Origin: Bacillota bacterium
GTDB lineage: Bacteria; Bacillota; Clostridia; Christensenellales; Aristaeellaceae
Direction: 5' to 3'
Assembly: GCA_023398575.1 (NCBI GenBank)
Contig: JAEWSC010000063.1
Coordinates: 8,168-72,167, forward strand
Length of the DNA: 64,000 nucleotides
Shown: piece by piece, positions 1 to 7,661 of the stretch
Layout: each line of letters opens with the position of its first letter
Position numbering within the stretch: the stretch's first letter is position 1
The notes under the pieces: generated by a model
What the model was told of the DNA's origin: nothing
The model's input: only the letters and a program-made list of their open reading frames with translations
The model's database searches: none
Position numbers and translations under genes: made by a program

Positions 1-2
1 AG

Positions 3-251
3 CGGGCTGACATCCTGGTGGCGGCGGTGGGCAGACCCAGATTTATTACCGGCGATATGATAAAGCCCGGTGCCATGGTCATCGATGTGGGCATTAACCG
101 GGTGGACGGCAAGGTGGTGGGCGATGTGGATTTTGCCTCCGCATCGGAAACCGCAGCCTATCTCTCTCCTGTGCCCGGCGGCGTGGGTCTGATGACTGTA
201 GCCATGCTTATGAAAAATACCCTGCAAATCGCCAGAAAGCGCGTAAAGTAA
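3..251 (+). CDS. folD: FolD, C-terminal fragment (methylenetetrahydrofolate dehydrogenase/cyclohydrolase)
   Basis: The gene enters from the left edge, so only the last 82 residues are visible. FolD is a cytosolic bifunctional enzyme that interconverts methylene-, methenyl- and 10-formyl-tetrahydrofolate with NADP. The visible part is the end of the Rossmann half: ADILVAAVGRP, then VIDVGINR, then the family signature PGGVGLMTVAMLMKNT close to the C-terminus. The stop lies 3 bases before the xseA start, so the two are probably cotranscribed, an order common in Clostridia. Identification of the family is firm; the N-terminal catalytic part cannot be checked. Confidence 0.95.
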   Translation, partial: RADILVAAVGRPRFITGDMIKPGAMVIDVGINRVDGKVVGDVDFASASETAAYLSPVPGGVGLMTVAMLMKNTLQIARKRVK

Positions 252-254
252 AGC

Positions 255-1475
255 ATGAAAGCGTTCGACGGTGTTTTTTCAGTCAATGATCTCAATGAAT
301 ACGTCAGGCGCAGCTTGGCTGCCGATCCCATGCTGCAAGGCATGCGGCTAAAGGGCGAAATCAGCAACTTCAAGCGCCACACCTCCGGCCACTGGTACTT
401 TTCCTTAAAGGATGAGATGGCCAGCATCAAGTGCGTTATGTTCCGGCAGCATAACCTGTCTGTGCGTATGGCGCCAAGGGATGGCATGCAGGTGGTGTTA
501 ACCGGCAGCGCAGGCTTGTACCCCAGGGATGGCAGCTATCAGTTTTATGCCGAGGGCATGCGGGAGGATGGCCTGGGGGACTTGTACCTGCGCTTTGAGC
601 AGTTGAAGGCAAAGCTGCAAAGGGAAGGGCTTTTTGATGCGACCCGCAAACGGCCCCTGCCGCTTTTGCCTGAGATGGTCGGCATCGTCACCTCTCGTAC
701 TGGGGCAGTAATACAAGATATCGTTCGGGTTTCCTGGCGGCGGCACCCAGGTATGAACCTTCTTTTGTGCCCTGTAAAGGTACAAGGCGAAGGCGCGGCG
801 GAGGAGATTGCAAGGGGTATAGAGAGGCTTTCCCGTATTCCCAGCGTATCTGTGATTATCGTTGGCCGGGGCGGCGGCTCCATGGAGGATTTGTGGGCCT
901 TTAATGAGGAAATTGTCGCAAGAGCCATTGTTGCGTGCCCTGTGCCGGTCATTTCCGCGGTGGGCCATGAGACTGATTTTACGATTGCCGACTTTGCGGC
1001 AGATGTGCGGGCCTCCACCCCCTCCAACGCAGCGGAAATGGCGGTGCCTGTGCTGGAGGATTTGCGCTATACCCTGCAGCACATGCAGGACCGGCTTTTG
1101 GGCGGTGCGGAAAAAGCGCTGCTTGGCGGCAGTGAGCGGCTGCTGCTTTTGCAAAGCAGGCTAAAAAGCCTGCATCCAAAGGCACAAATGCTTACGGCGC
1201 AGGGGAGGGCAGAGCTGTTGCTCAACCGGCTGAAAAACGCCGCCGAAGTATCCATGACCCAGTGGGAAACAAGGCTTGCCGCCGCGCACAGGCAGCTTTT
1301 TGCCCTGGGGCCCAAGCAGGTATTAAGTAGGGGATATGCCTTGGCATATCTGGGGGACAAGCCTCTTGCGGCGGCTTGTGATGCGGCTGTGGGCGAAAGG
1401 CTGCGTGTTGTGCTTCATGATGGCCAGGTGTTGGCCGACGCGGTGGAAATAAAGGAGGGGAATCCCTTTGAGTGA
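255..1475 (+). CDS. xseA: Exodeoxyribonuclease VII large subunit
   Basis: Large subunit of exonuclease VII, which degrades single-stranded DNA from both ends together with several copies of the small subunit. The 406 residues are the usual length. An N-terminal OB-fold (about 1-100, with the typical start FSVNDLNEYVRRSL) is followed by the catalytic domain, which holds the conserved VGRGGGSMEDLWAFNEE near residue 205 and a SAVGHETDFTIADF motif near 235. The C-terminal part is helical and should bind XseB. The ATG lies just after the folD stop, without a strong ribosome binding site. It overlaps xseB by 8 bases, so the subunits are probably made by coupled translation. Confidence 0.97.
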   Translation: MKAFDGVFSVNDLNEYVRRSLAADPMLQGMRLKGEISNFKRHTSGHWYFSLKDEMASIKCVMFRQHNLSVRMAPRDGMQVVLTGSAGLYPRDGSYQFYAEGMREDGLGDLYLRFEQLKAKLQREGLFDATRKRPLPLLPEMVGIVTSRTGAVIQDIVRVSWRRHPGMNLLLCPVKVQGEGAAEEIARGIERLSRIPSVSVIIVGRGGGSMEDLWAFNEEIVARAIVACPVPVISAVGHETDFTIADFAADVRASTPSNAAEMAVPVLEDLRYTLQHMQDRLLGGAEKALLGGSERLLLLQSRLKSLHPKAQMLTAQGRAELLLNRLKNAAEVSMTQWETRLAAAHRQLFALGPKQVLSRGYALAYLGDKPLAAACDAAVGERLRVVLHDGQVLADAVEIKEGNPFE

Positions 1476-1698
1476 AATCAGGAAATCCGAAACCTTTGAG
1501 CAAACCTTATTACGCCTGGAAGATCTGGTGAAGACCATGGAGACGGGGAATATGCCCCTTCATGAAATGCTCAAAACCTATGAGGAGGGCATGGCCCTTT
1601 CTCAAACGCTGCAGCAGCAATTGAAAGATGCCAAGGGCAGGTTGATGGAGCTGAACGCGAAAGGTGAAACGTCCGAATCGGACGCAGCGGGGCTGTGA
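1468..1698 (+). CDS. xseB: Exodeoxyribonuclease VII small subunit
   Basis: Small helical subunit (76 residues) of exonuclease VII. The family pattern FEQTLLRLEDLVKTMETG is near the N-terminus, and the length is typical. The start is a TTG at 1468 placed 7 bases after a strong AAAGGAGGGG site (1451-1460). That site lies inside the end of xseA, and the two frames overlap by 8 bases. The stop overlaps the ispA GTG start in a GTGA arrangement, so xseA, xseB and ispA form a tight translationally coupled run. The family assignment is firm. Confidence 0.95.
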   Translation: MSEIRKSETFEQTLLRLEDLVKTMETGNMPLHEMLKTYEEGMALSQTLQQQLKDAKGRLMELNAKGETSESDAAGL

Positions 1699-2597
1699 AT
1701 GTGAATGATTTGTACGGCCGTTATCATACGCTGGTGGAAGAAGCACTTGCAAGCGCTGTCCTCCCGGGTGAAATTGTGCCAAAGGATGATGAAGTCCCAC
1801 AGCTTTTGGGCAATGCCATGCGCTATAGCCTCATGGCCGGCGGGAAAAGGCTGAGGCCGGTTGTGCTGCTGGCAGCATATGCCCTAAAGCATGAGGATGT
1901 GCGGCCTGCGCTCCCTTTTGCCGCAGCCCTGGAAATGATTCATACCTATTCCCTGATTCATGACGATTTGCCTGCCATGGATGACGACGACCTTCGCCGG
2001 GGCAAGCCCACCTGCCACAAGGTATTTGGGGAGGCTATGGCCGTTCTGGCCGGTGACGGGCTGCTCAATCTGGCTTATGAGACAATGGCAAATGCCGCTG
2101 TTCAGATGCATACCGGAGAAGCCGTATCCGCTATGGCGGTCATCGCCCGCCGGGCCGGGGTTACCGGCATGGTGGCCGGTCAGTCGCTGGATGTATCCAT
2201 GGAGGGCACAAGGCCCGAAATTTCTCTGGTCACCTACATTCACCGCCACAAAACGGCCGATATGATCACGGGTGCATCGGAGGCAGGGCTTTTATTGGCC
2301 GGCGGCACGCAAGAGGAATTGAGCGCCGTCAGCCGATATGGCTATCATGCCGGTGTGGCCTTTCAGATTGTAGACGACTTGCTGGATTTACAGGGTGAAG
2401 AAAAGCTGCTGGGCAAGCGCACCGGCATGGATGAAAAGCACGGAAAGCTTACCTGGCCGGCTTGTGTTGGTATAGACCAGGCGAAACAAGACGCACAGGC
2501 GCATATGGAAAAGGCGGTCGCGGCCCTTTCCATCTTTGAACAAAAGGGAAACTTTCTTGCACACCTTGCGCAAAGCATGCTTCACCGGGTACAATAA
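1695..2597 (+). CDS. ispA: Polyprenyl synthetase, farnesyl diphosphate synthase type
   Basis: Makes C15 (possibly C20) isoprenyl diphosphate from IPP and DMAPP for quinone, undecaprenyl and other isoprenoid pathways; cytosolic. Both aspartate-rich metal-binding motifs are present: IHDDLPAMDDDD near residue 85 and QIVDDLLDLQG near 220. The lysine/arginine substrate site GGKRLRP is near residue 52. The length of 300 residues fits bacterial short-chain synthases. The start is GTG at 1695 overlapping the xseB stop; a second in-frame GTG at 1701 is an alternative. Product chain length cannot be read safely from the sequence, so FPP versus GGPP is inference from context. Confidence 0.93.
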   Translation: MNVNDLYGRYHTLVEEALASAVLPGEIVPKDDEVPQLLGNAMRYSLMAGGKRLRPVVLLAAYALKHEDVRPALPFAAALEMIHTYSLIHDDLPAMDDDDLRRGKPTCHKVFGEAMAVLAGDGLLNLAYETMANAAVQMHTGEAVSAMAVIARRAGVTGMVAGQSLDVSMEGTRPEISLVTYIHRHKTADMITGASEAGLLLAGGTQEELSAVSRYGYHAGVAFQIVDDLLDLQGEEKLLGKRTGMDEKHGKLTWPACVGIDQAKQDAQAHMEKAVAALSIFEQKGNFLAHLAQSMLHRVQ

Positions 2598-2650
2598 ACC
2601 TGCCATTGTTTAAACTTCATCAAGAGGCGGTTGGTTGCTTGCATAACATC

Positions 2651-3088
2651 ATGGATATTTTTCAAAACAGAATCCTTTTGTGCACCATGACGGCGTGGTT
2701 TATCGCCCAGGCGCTGAAGGTGCCCATCTACTGGCTGGTAGAGCATGAGCTGAATTGGCGCCGGTGGGTAGGATCGGGCGGCATGCCCAGTTCCCACACC
2801 GCTTTGGTGGTCTCCCTGGCCGCTATGGTCGGTGCGACCATGGGCTTTGATTCCGCAGCGTTTGCCCTTGCCTTTGCGCTGGCTGTAATCGTCATGTACG
2901 ATGCCGCCGGCGTACGCCGTGAAACAGGCACCCAGGCCGCGGTAATCAATAAGATATTGCATGACATGCTGATTGATGGAAAGCACATCACAGAGGATGA
3001 GTTGAAGGAGCTGATTGGTCACACGCCCCTGGAGGTTTTTGCCGGGGCTGTGCTGGGGCTTCTCATTGCTTGGATATACCTGCTATAG
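2651..3088 (+). CDS. DUF212 (divergent PAP2-like) membrane protein
   Basis: Small integral membrane protein (145 residues from the ATG at 2651) of the DUF212 / divergent PAP2 family, like Bacillus YuiD. Visible are the motif GSGGMPSSHTALV, which resembles the phosphatase core motif of PAP2 enzymes, then MYDAAGVRRETG, and a C-terminal hydrophobic segment after HTPLEVFAGA. Three or four membrane segments are likely. The biochemical role is not established; proximity to ispA in many Clostridia hints at isoprenoid phosphate metabolism, which is inference. No start has a good ribosome binding site; an in-frame TTG at 2606 is possible, but family members begin near the MDIF chosen here. Confidence 0.85.
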   Translation: MDIFQNRILLCTMTAWFIAQALKVPIYWLVEHELNWRRWVGSGGMPSSHTALVVSLAAMVGATMGFDSAAFALAFALAVIVMYDAAGVRRETGTQAAVINKILHDMLIDGKHITEDELKELIGHTPLEVFAGAVLGLLIAWIYLL

Positions 3089-3110
3089 CACCAACGAGGA
3101 GGAGATCAAA

Positions 3111-3641
3111 ATGGATCATTTCAGGGAAGAAATTGTGGTCAAGAAAAACCGCGGGTTGGATGAGGCATTATACTACCTCTCCGTTTTTGTCATGGTCGTG
3201 ATGGCGCTGATTGCCGTAATAACGTTTCAAAGCATCTTCGCTGGCTTTAACCTGTTTTCTATTATTGTGTTCGTCATAAGCGCCGGTACGGCCGTGCTTT
3301 TGTTCTTGAAGCGGGACAGGCTTCGTACAGAGTTTGAGTATACCTTCACCAATGGCGAAATGGATTTTGCCAAGGTGTTCAATAACCAAAAGCGTAAAAG
3401 CCTGGGCACCATGCGCGTAAAAAATGTTGAGTCCTTTGGCCCTGTCAATTCTCCCGCATTCCAGCGCTACATCACCATGCCCGGCATCAAGCGGGAGCAT
3501 TGGTTTTTAAACCGCGGCGCGGAGCTGTACTATTTCTATTTCGTCAAGGATGGCAACAAGCGTGTCATCATCCTGGAACCCACGGATGAATTGGTGGAAA
3601 TGATCAAAAAATACCTGCAAAGGGGCGCCTGGCAGGCATAA
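3111..3641 (+). CDS. DUF6106-like membrane protein
   Basis: A 176-residue protein that resembles the clostridial DUF6106 family; its function is unknown. Residues about 20-65 form two hydrophobic membrane segments, followed by a soluble domain containing RTEFEYTFTNGEMDFAKV and a conserved-looking NRGAELYYFYF stretch, suggesting a PH-like beta domain after the membrane part (inference). The start is set at ATG 3111 because of the strong AGGAGGAGATC site at 3097-3106; longer reading in frame from 3015 overlaps the upstream gene and has no such site. Its stop shares one base with the ATG of the next gene, so it is translated together with the cysteine desulfurase. Confidence 0.75.
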   Translation: MDHFREEIVVKKNRGLDEALYYLSVFVMVVMALIAVITFQSIFAGFNLFSIIVFVISAGTAVLLFLKRDRLRTEFEYTFTNGEMDFAKVFNNQKRKSLGTMRVKNVESFGPVNSPAFQRYITMPGIKREHWFLNRGAELYYFYFVKDGNKRVIILEPTDELVEMIKKYLQRGAWQA

Positions 3642-4792
3642 TGGAAGCATATCTGGACAACAGCGCCACCACGAGGCCGACGGAGGCGGTGATTGAGGCC
3701 GTTGCCGCTGCCATGCGGATAGGCTTTTTTAACCCATCCTCTCCCTATGGGCCTGCCCTTTCAGCCGAAAAACGGATGGACGCCTGCAGGCAGGCAATAG
3801 CCTCAAAGCTGGGGGCTATGGCGGAGGACGTGTATTTCACCGCCGGGGGTACCGAGGCGGATAATCTGGCCATATTGGGGTATCTTTCCTCTGTGAAAAA
3901 GCCTGGCAAGGTGCTTTTTACCGCGGTAGAGCATCCTGCGGTGATAAAAAGTTGTCAGGCTGCCCAAAGGATGGGGCATGCGGCTGTTGCTATCCCTGTT
4001 CTGGCTGATGGCACGGCAGATTTGGAAGCATTGTCAAAGCTTCTAGATGACAGCGTGCATATGCTCTGCGTGATGCAGGTAAATAACGAAACCGGCGCGA
4101 TACAACCCATCAAAGACATATCCGCCCTGCGGGACAGGCTATGCCCCCAGGCGGTTTTGCATGTAGATGGGGTGCAGGGCTTTATGCGTCTGCCCTTTTC
4201 CATGAAGGAATGTCGAGTGCAGTCCTACGCTCTGAGTGCCCACAAGCTGCACGGTCCCAAGGGTATTGGCGCGCTGGTTCTGCAAAAGGGACACAGGATC
4301 AGCCCGCGGGAGTTTGGCGGCGGCCAGGAAAAAGGGCTGCGGTCGGGCACGGAGAATACGCCCGGCATCGCGGGGCTGATGGCGGCGGTAGAAAGCTATC
4401 CTGCCGATGCGGCGCAGACGATGCTTAACTTGAAAAAAAGGTTGTATGAAGCACTGTTGGCAGCCGTGCCGGGTGCACGGGTCAACGGCCCCGAAATAGA
4501 CAGTCCCGCAGCCGCGCCGCACATACTGAATATTTCCTTGCCGCCGGTGCGTTCCGAAACCATGCTCTATGCCTTGGCTGGAGACGGCATTTATGTTAGC
4601 ATGGGCTCCGCCTGTTCCTCCCGCCGGCAAAAGGTGTCGGATACATTAAAGGCCATGGCTGTCCCACAGATTGATGCGGAGTGCGCCATCCGTTTCAGCC
4701 TGTCGCCATATAACACACAAGAAGAGATTGAATATGCGGCCCAAAGGGTAAGGGCGCATTATCAGGTATTGTCGAAGTTTACAAGGAGATAA
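3641..4792 (+). CDS. Cysteine desulfurase, NifS/IscS family
   Basis: PLP enzyme that takes sulfur from cysteine as an enzyme-bound persulfide. It has the N-terminal LDNSATTRP motif, TAGGTEADNLAI near residue 67, the PLP-lysine motif SAHKLHGPKG near 200, and the active-site cysteine loop SMGSACSSR near 325. The length of 383 residues is normal. It starts in a TAATG overlap with the upstream gene and ends 33 bases before thiI. In Bacillus subtilis a dedicated desulfurase (NifZ) sits next to a ThiI lacking the rhodanese domain and feeds it directly; the same arrangement is seen here, so a role in tRNA 4-thiouridine is the best inference. Confidence 0.93.
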   Translation: MEAYLDNSATTRPTEAVIEAVAAAMRIGFFNPSSPYGPALSAEKRMDACRQAIASKLGAMAEDVYFTAGGTEADNLAILGYLSSVKKPGKVLFTAVEHPAVIKSCQAAQRMGHAAVAIPVLADGTADLEALSKLLDDSVHMLCVMQVNNETGAIQPIKDISALRDRLCPQAVLHVDGVQGFMRLPFSMKECRVQSYALSAHKLHGPKGIGALVLQKGHRISPREFGGGQEKGLRSGTENTPGIAGLMAAVESYPADAAQTMLNLKKRLYEALLAAVPGARVNGPEIDSPAAAPHILNISLPPVRSETMLYALAGDGIYVSMGSACSSRRQKVSDTLKAMAVPQIDAECAIRFSLSPYNTQEEIEYAAQRVRAHYQVLSKFTRR

Positions 4793-4825
4793 TGCCACTT
4801 TTTCGAATTCATAAAGGAGTATGAC

Positions 4826-5968
4826 ATGCGAAAGGTTTTGCTGGTACGCTTTGGGGAAGTTCATTTAAAAGGCTTGAACCGGCCTTATTTTCTGCGCATG
4901 CTGGTGGAAAGGGTCAAGGCCTCTGTCAAGGAGTTTGGCGGCAGGGTCTGGCTCAACGACAGCCGCGTGTTCGTCAGCGGCGACCAGCTGGACGCCTGCC
5001 TTGCTCGTGTGTGCAAGGTCTTTGGTGTGCATTCGGTATGCCCGGCCATCGAAATGGAGAAGGATGATTTCACGGCGCTGTGTGAGGCCGGTGTGGAAAT
5101 CATGAAGGATGTGAAGGGCACCTTTAAGGTATCCGCCCGCCGTTCGGACAAGCGCTATCCTTTGGATTCGCCGCAGATCAATGGCAAAATGGGCGGATAT
5201 ATTCTGGAGAGGCTTCCTGATCTTACGGTGGATGTACACCATCCGGATCATGTGCTGTCTGTAGAGATTCGGGATATGGCGTATCTGTACGCAAAAACCA
5301 TTCCCGCTGCCGGCGGCATGCCGGTGGGTACCAACGGCCGGGCGACGCTGCTTTTATCTGGGGGCATTGACAGCCCGGTGGCCGGCTATATGATCGCCAA
5401 GCGGGGCGTTACCGTCAGTGCGGTGCATTTTCATTCCTTCCCCTACACCAGTGATAGGGCCAAGGAAAAGGTGCTTTCCCTGGCACGGCTGCTTTCCGAA
5501 AGCTTGTGCGGTATCCGGGTGCATGTGGTGCCCTTTACCCGCATTCAGATGGAGATACATGAAAAGTGCCCGGAGGATTACACCACACTGATCATGCGCC
5601 GCTATATGATGCGTATTGCTGAACGCATTGCCCGCAAGGAGCGTGCTCAGGCGCTGATTACGGGCGAGAGCATCGGCCAGGTAGCCAGCCAGACCATGGA
5701 CGCGCTGAACAGCACCAACGCCGTGGTGGAAATGCCGGTGTTCAGGCCGCTGATTGGTTTTGACAAGCAAGAGATCATTGATATTGCCAGGCGCATCGGC
5801 ACCTTTGAAACATCCTCCCTGCCGTATGAGGATTGCTGCACTGTGTTTACCCCCAAGCACCCCGCTACCAAGCCCAAAATGGATATTATCCTGGAGGGAG
5901 AGGCACTGCTGGACAGCGAAGCCCTAATCCAGGAGGCGCTTGATAACGTGGAGGTTGTGGACCTGTAA
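4826..5968 (+). CDS. thiI: tRNA 4-thiouridine synthetase ThiI (no rhodanese domain)
   Basis: Adenylates uridine 8 of tRNA and replaces its oxygen with sulfur, giving s4U; in some bacteria ThiI also serves thiazole synthesis. An N-terminal ferredoxin-like segment and THUMP domain (about 1-165) precede the PP-loop ATP pyrophosphatase motif LLSGGIDSPVAGYM near residue 175; GESIGQVASQT near 278 is also conserved. The 380-residue length shows that the C-terminal rhodanese domain of the Escherichia coli enzyme is absent, as in most Firmicutes, so sulfur should come directly from the adjacent desulfurase. The ATG is preceded by an AAAGGAG site at 4812-4818. Confidence 0.95.
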   Translation: MRKVLLVRFGEVHLKGLNRPYFLRMLVERVKASVKEFGGRVWLNDSRVFVSGDQLDACLARVCKVFGVHSVCPAIEMEKDDFTALCEAGVEIMKDVKGTFKVSARRSDKRYPLDSPQINGKMGGYILERLPDLTVDVHHPDHVLSVEIRDMAYLYAKTIPAAGGMPVGTNGRATLLLSGGIDSPVAGYMIAKRGVTVSAVHFHSFPYTSDRAKEKVLSLARLLSESLCGIRVHVVPFTRIQMEIHEKCPEDYTTLIMRRYMMRIAERIARKERAQALITGESIGQVASQTMDALNSTNAVVEMPVFRPLIGFDKQEIIDIARRIGTFETSSLPYEDCCTVFTPKHPATKPKMDIILEGEALLDSEALIQEALDNVEVVDL

Positions 5969-6021
5969 ACTGCTAACTTGCTTGCTGCCGCCTTTTTGCC
6001 TATGCCCAAATAGAGGGAATG

Positions 6022-6068
6022 CAAAGGGATCTTATCCCTTTGCCGGGGTCCAGGGGCAAGGCCCCTGG
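6022..6068. repeat. Interspersed palindromic repeat, copy 1
   Basis: Two inverted repeats in a row: CAAAGGGAT/ATCCCTTTG around a 3-base loop, then CCAGGGGC/GCCCCTGG. The first 36 bases recur at 31884-31919 with only about five differences. This copy ends against the stop codon of bofA (minus strand) and lies between convergent thiI and bofA. It may work as a bidirectional terminator, but no strong T-run is seen. Confidence 0.6.
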
Positions 6069-6326
6069 CTACATGATTTTTATGATCAGCAGCAGCCCCA
6101 GCCCCGGCGCGCCCAAGGCCCCGGCAATAAGGGCTGTGATGGGGTTGAGGGAGACAGCCATATGTAATGGAGAGGCTAACAGATTCCACACAAAAATAAC
6201 CCCGGCACCTAAGATGCCGCGCTCCAATAGCTTCCAGGCGGGTTTGTAGGGTTCGATCCTCGATCCCGCTATGTAGATAAGCAAAAGCAATCCTGCGTAT
6301 AACCCGATGAACGCAATTTTTTCCAT
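6069..6326 (-). CDS. bofA: Pro-sigma-K processing inhibitor BofA family
   Basis: An 85-residue membrane protein matching BofA, which in Bacillus sits in the outer forespore membrane with SpoIVFA and holds back SpoIVFB cleavage of pro-sigma-K. It has an N-terminal hydrophobic segment, a middle segment (GILGAGVIFVWNLL), and the typical C-terminal motif NPITALIAGALGAPGLGLLL. The ATG at 6326 has a GGGGAGGGGCGG site upstream; in-frame extension further upstream has no support. A CATAGAAT box at 6349-6357 (minus strand) resembles a sigma-E -10 element, in keeping with mother-cell expression (inference). The gene points toward thiI and is divergent from cggR. Confidence 0.82.
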   Translation of the reverse strand: MEKIAFIGLYAGLLLLIYIAGSRIEPYKPAWKLLERGILGAGVIFVWNLLASPLHMAVSLNPITALIAGALGAPGLGLLLIIKIM

Positions 6327-6348
6327 GGCCGCCCCTCCCCTGTGTAGA

Positions 6349-6357
6349 CATTCTATG
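6349..6357 (-). promoter_or_regulatory. Possible sigma-E-type -10 box of bofA
   Basis: The minus strand reads CATAGAATG, which fits the mother-cell -10 pattern CATANNNT about 23 bases before the bofA start codon. The matching -35 region is weak, so this is only a suggestion based on consensus and on the known sporulation expression of bofA. Confidence 0.3.
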
Positions 6358-6410
6358 CGAGGGGACAGAAAGAAAACATCTTTCCAGGCACACATTTTTC
6401 TTACCGGGTA

Positions 6411-6439
6411 TTGCGAATAGACCCAGGTTGTTGTATACT
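6411..6439 (+). promoter_or_regulatory. Sigma-A promoter of the cggR glycolytic operon
   Basis: TTGCGA (6411-6416), a 17-base spacer, and TATACT (6434-6439). The expected start of transcription near 6446 falls on the first half of the CggR-like operator, an arrangement that suits autorepression. Confidence 0.7.
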
Positions 6440-6444
6440 TATGT

Positions 6445-6475
6445 GGGACGAAAATTGTCAAGTGGGACACTTTAA
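6445..6475 (+). promoter_or_regulatory. CggR-like operator
   Basis: GGGAC at 6445, then 6 bases, then TGTC at 6456, followed by a second GGGAC at 6464 whose TGTC partner is degenerate. This repeats the GGGAC-N6-TGTC pattern known for the tandem CggR operator of Bacillus subtilis. It lies directly downstream of the -10 box and 20 bases before the cggR start codon, so binding would block transcription of the operon until fructose-1,6-bisphosphate is high (family knowledge). Confidence 0.65.
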
Positions 6476-6494
6476 GCCCGCCGGAGGCGAGGAA

Positions 6495-7520
6495 ATGCAG
6501 GATGATTTTCTGGAGCTGATGCAGCATTTGGCTCCTGATTTGGCCCGGGAAATGGCCCTGCGCGCATTGGTGCTGGAGCGGATCGCGGCCTTACAGCCGG
6601 TGGGCCGCCGGCAGCTGGCTATGCGGCTGAACCTGCCGGAGAGGGAGATACGCACGGTGGCGGCTGTCCTCAAGGAAGAGGGCTTTATCGAATTGGATGC
6701 GGCGGGAATGACCTTAACCTCGGCAGCGGAAATGGTATTGCCGGGTGCCAGGGAATTCAGCCGGGTCATGAAGGGTTTAACTGCCCTGGAAACGACTTTA
6801 TCGGGCCTTTTAAATGTGCCCAGGGTGTTTGTGGCGGCAGGCAATGCCGACATGGAGGCCCATGTGTTGCAGGATGTGGGCCGCATGGCTGCCCAGCGGC
6901 TTCGCAGTATATTGCAAAGTGGTGATACCCTGGCGGTTACCGGCGGGGGAACCATGTCCGAGGTCGCAAAGCATATGCAGCCCTCCTCGCCGCTGAATGT
7001 GATGGTGGTTCCCGCACGGGGCGGCATGGGCCGCGCAGTGGAAACCCAGGCCAACACCCTTGCGGCGGAAATTGCCCGCAAGCTAGGCGGTCATCACAGG
7101 CTAATCCACCTGCCGGACCATATGGACGCGGCGGCCATGCTGGAAATGCGCAAGCTGCCGGAAATCAAGGAAACCATTGACCTTCTGCAGCGGGCGGACG
7201 TCATACTGCACGGCATTGGCCGGGCCGATGAAATGGCCAAACACCGGCATCTGTCCGTGAGCTTGACCCGCAAGCTCCTGCTGGAAGGCGCGGTGGCCGA
7301 AGCCTTTGGATATTACTTTGACCGCGAGGGAAACTGTTTGTATACTGCCTCCAGCGTGGGAGTAGACCTGGGCCGCTTAAAACCCAATTGTTTGATGATT
7401 GCGGTGGCGGCGGGCGAAAAAAAGGCGGAAGCCATGGTTGCGGTGCTGCGTCACTACAAGCATGAAATGCTTGTCACGGATGAAGGAGCCGCAAGAAGGA
7501 TTATCGAACTGTTATCTTGA
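6495..7520 (+). CDS. cggR: CggR, SorC-family central glycolytic gene regulator
   Basis: A 341-residue DNA-binding repressor. An N-terminal helix-turn-helix (about 20-75, including GRRQLAMRLNLPEREI) is followed by the SorC/DeoR-type sugar-phosphate-binding domain with the motif DTLAVTGGGTMSEVAKHM near residue 145 and GIGRAD near 245. In Bacillus this protein represses the gap operon and is released by fructose-1,6-bisphosphate. The ATG at 6495 has a GGAGGCGAGGA site directly upstream; in-frame codons before it would lie within the promoter. The gene leads pgk, tpiA and gpmI, but the gap gene that normally follows is missing here. Confidence 0.93.
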   Translation: MQDDFLELMQHLAPDLAREMALRALVLERIAALQPVGRRQLAMRLNLPEREIRTVAAVLKEEGFIELDAAGMTLTSAAEMVLPGAREFSRVMKGLTALETTLSGLLNVPRVFVAAGNADMEAHVLQDVGRMAAQRLRSILQSGDTLAVTGGGTMSEVAKHMQPSSPLNVMVVPARGGMGRAVETQANTLAAEIARKLGGHHRLIHLPDHMDAAAMLEMRKLPEIKETIDLLQRADVILHGIGRADEMAKHRHLSVSLTRKLLLEGAVAEAFGYYFDREGNCLYTASSVGVDLGRLKPNCLMIAVAAGEKKAEAMVAVLRHYKHEMLVTDEGAARRIIELLS

Positions 7521-7530
7521 TAAGATTCAA

Positions 7531-7583
7531 CCGAAGGTCCAGGGCGAGCGGAAAGCCCTGATCGCACCTGTAGGTGCGAAGCG
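7531..7583 (+). ncRNA. Candidate structured RNA element, copy 1 (cggR-pgk gap)
   Basis: CCGAAGGT is followed by a stem CAGGGC/GCCCTG closing a GAGCGGAAA loop, then by a second hairpin CGCACC-tgta-GGTGCG. The same order with the same unpaired sequence but different stem sequence occurs at 9022-9076 between pgk and tpiA. Stem pairing is kept while the bases change, which points to selection on RNA structure. It lies in the operon transcript, 79 bases before pgk. I cannot match it to a known RNA family. Confidence 0.6.
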
Positions 7584-7661
7584 TTTTAATGGTTGCAAAC
7601 CCTAATAGGGATGGCAATACAACAACAGAACCAATCATTGATTGTGTAAGGAGTGTGTGTC

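Noticed and set aside
7531..7583. Hammerhead ribozyme or glycine riboswitch at the RNA element
   Set aside because: CTGAT followed by a stem and GAA superficially resembles a hammerhead core, but the GA of CUGAUGA is missing and copy 2 does not keep it. CCGAAGG occurs in glycine riboswitches, but the CUCUCAGGCA-type core is absent.
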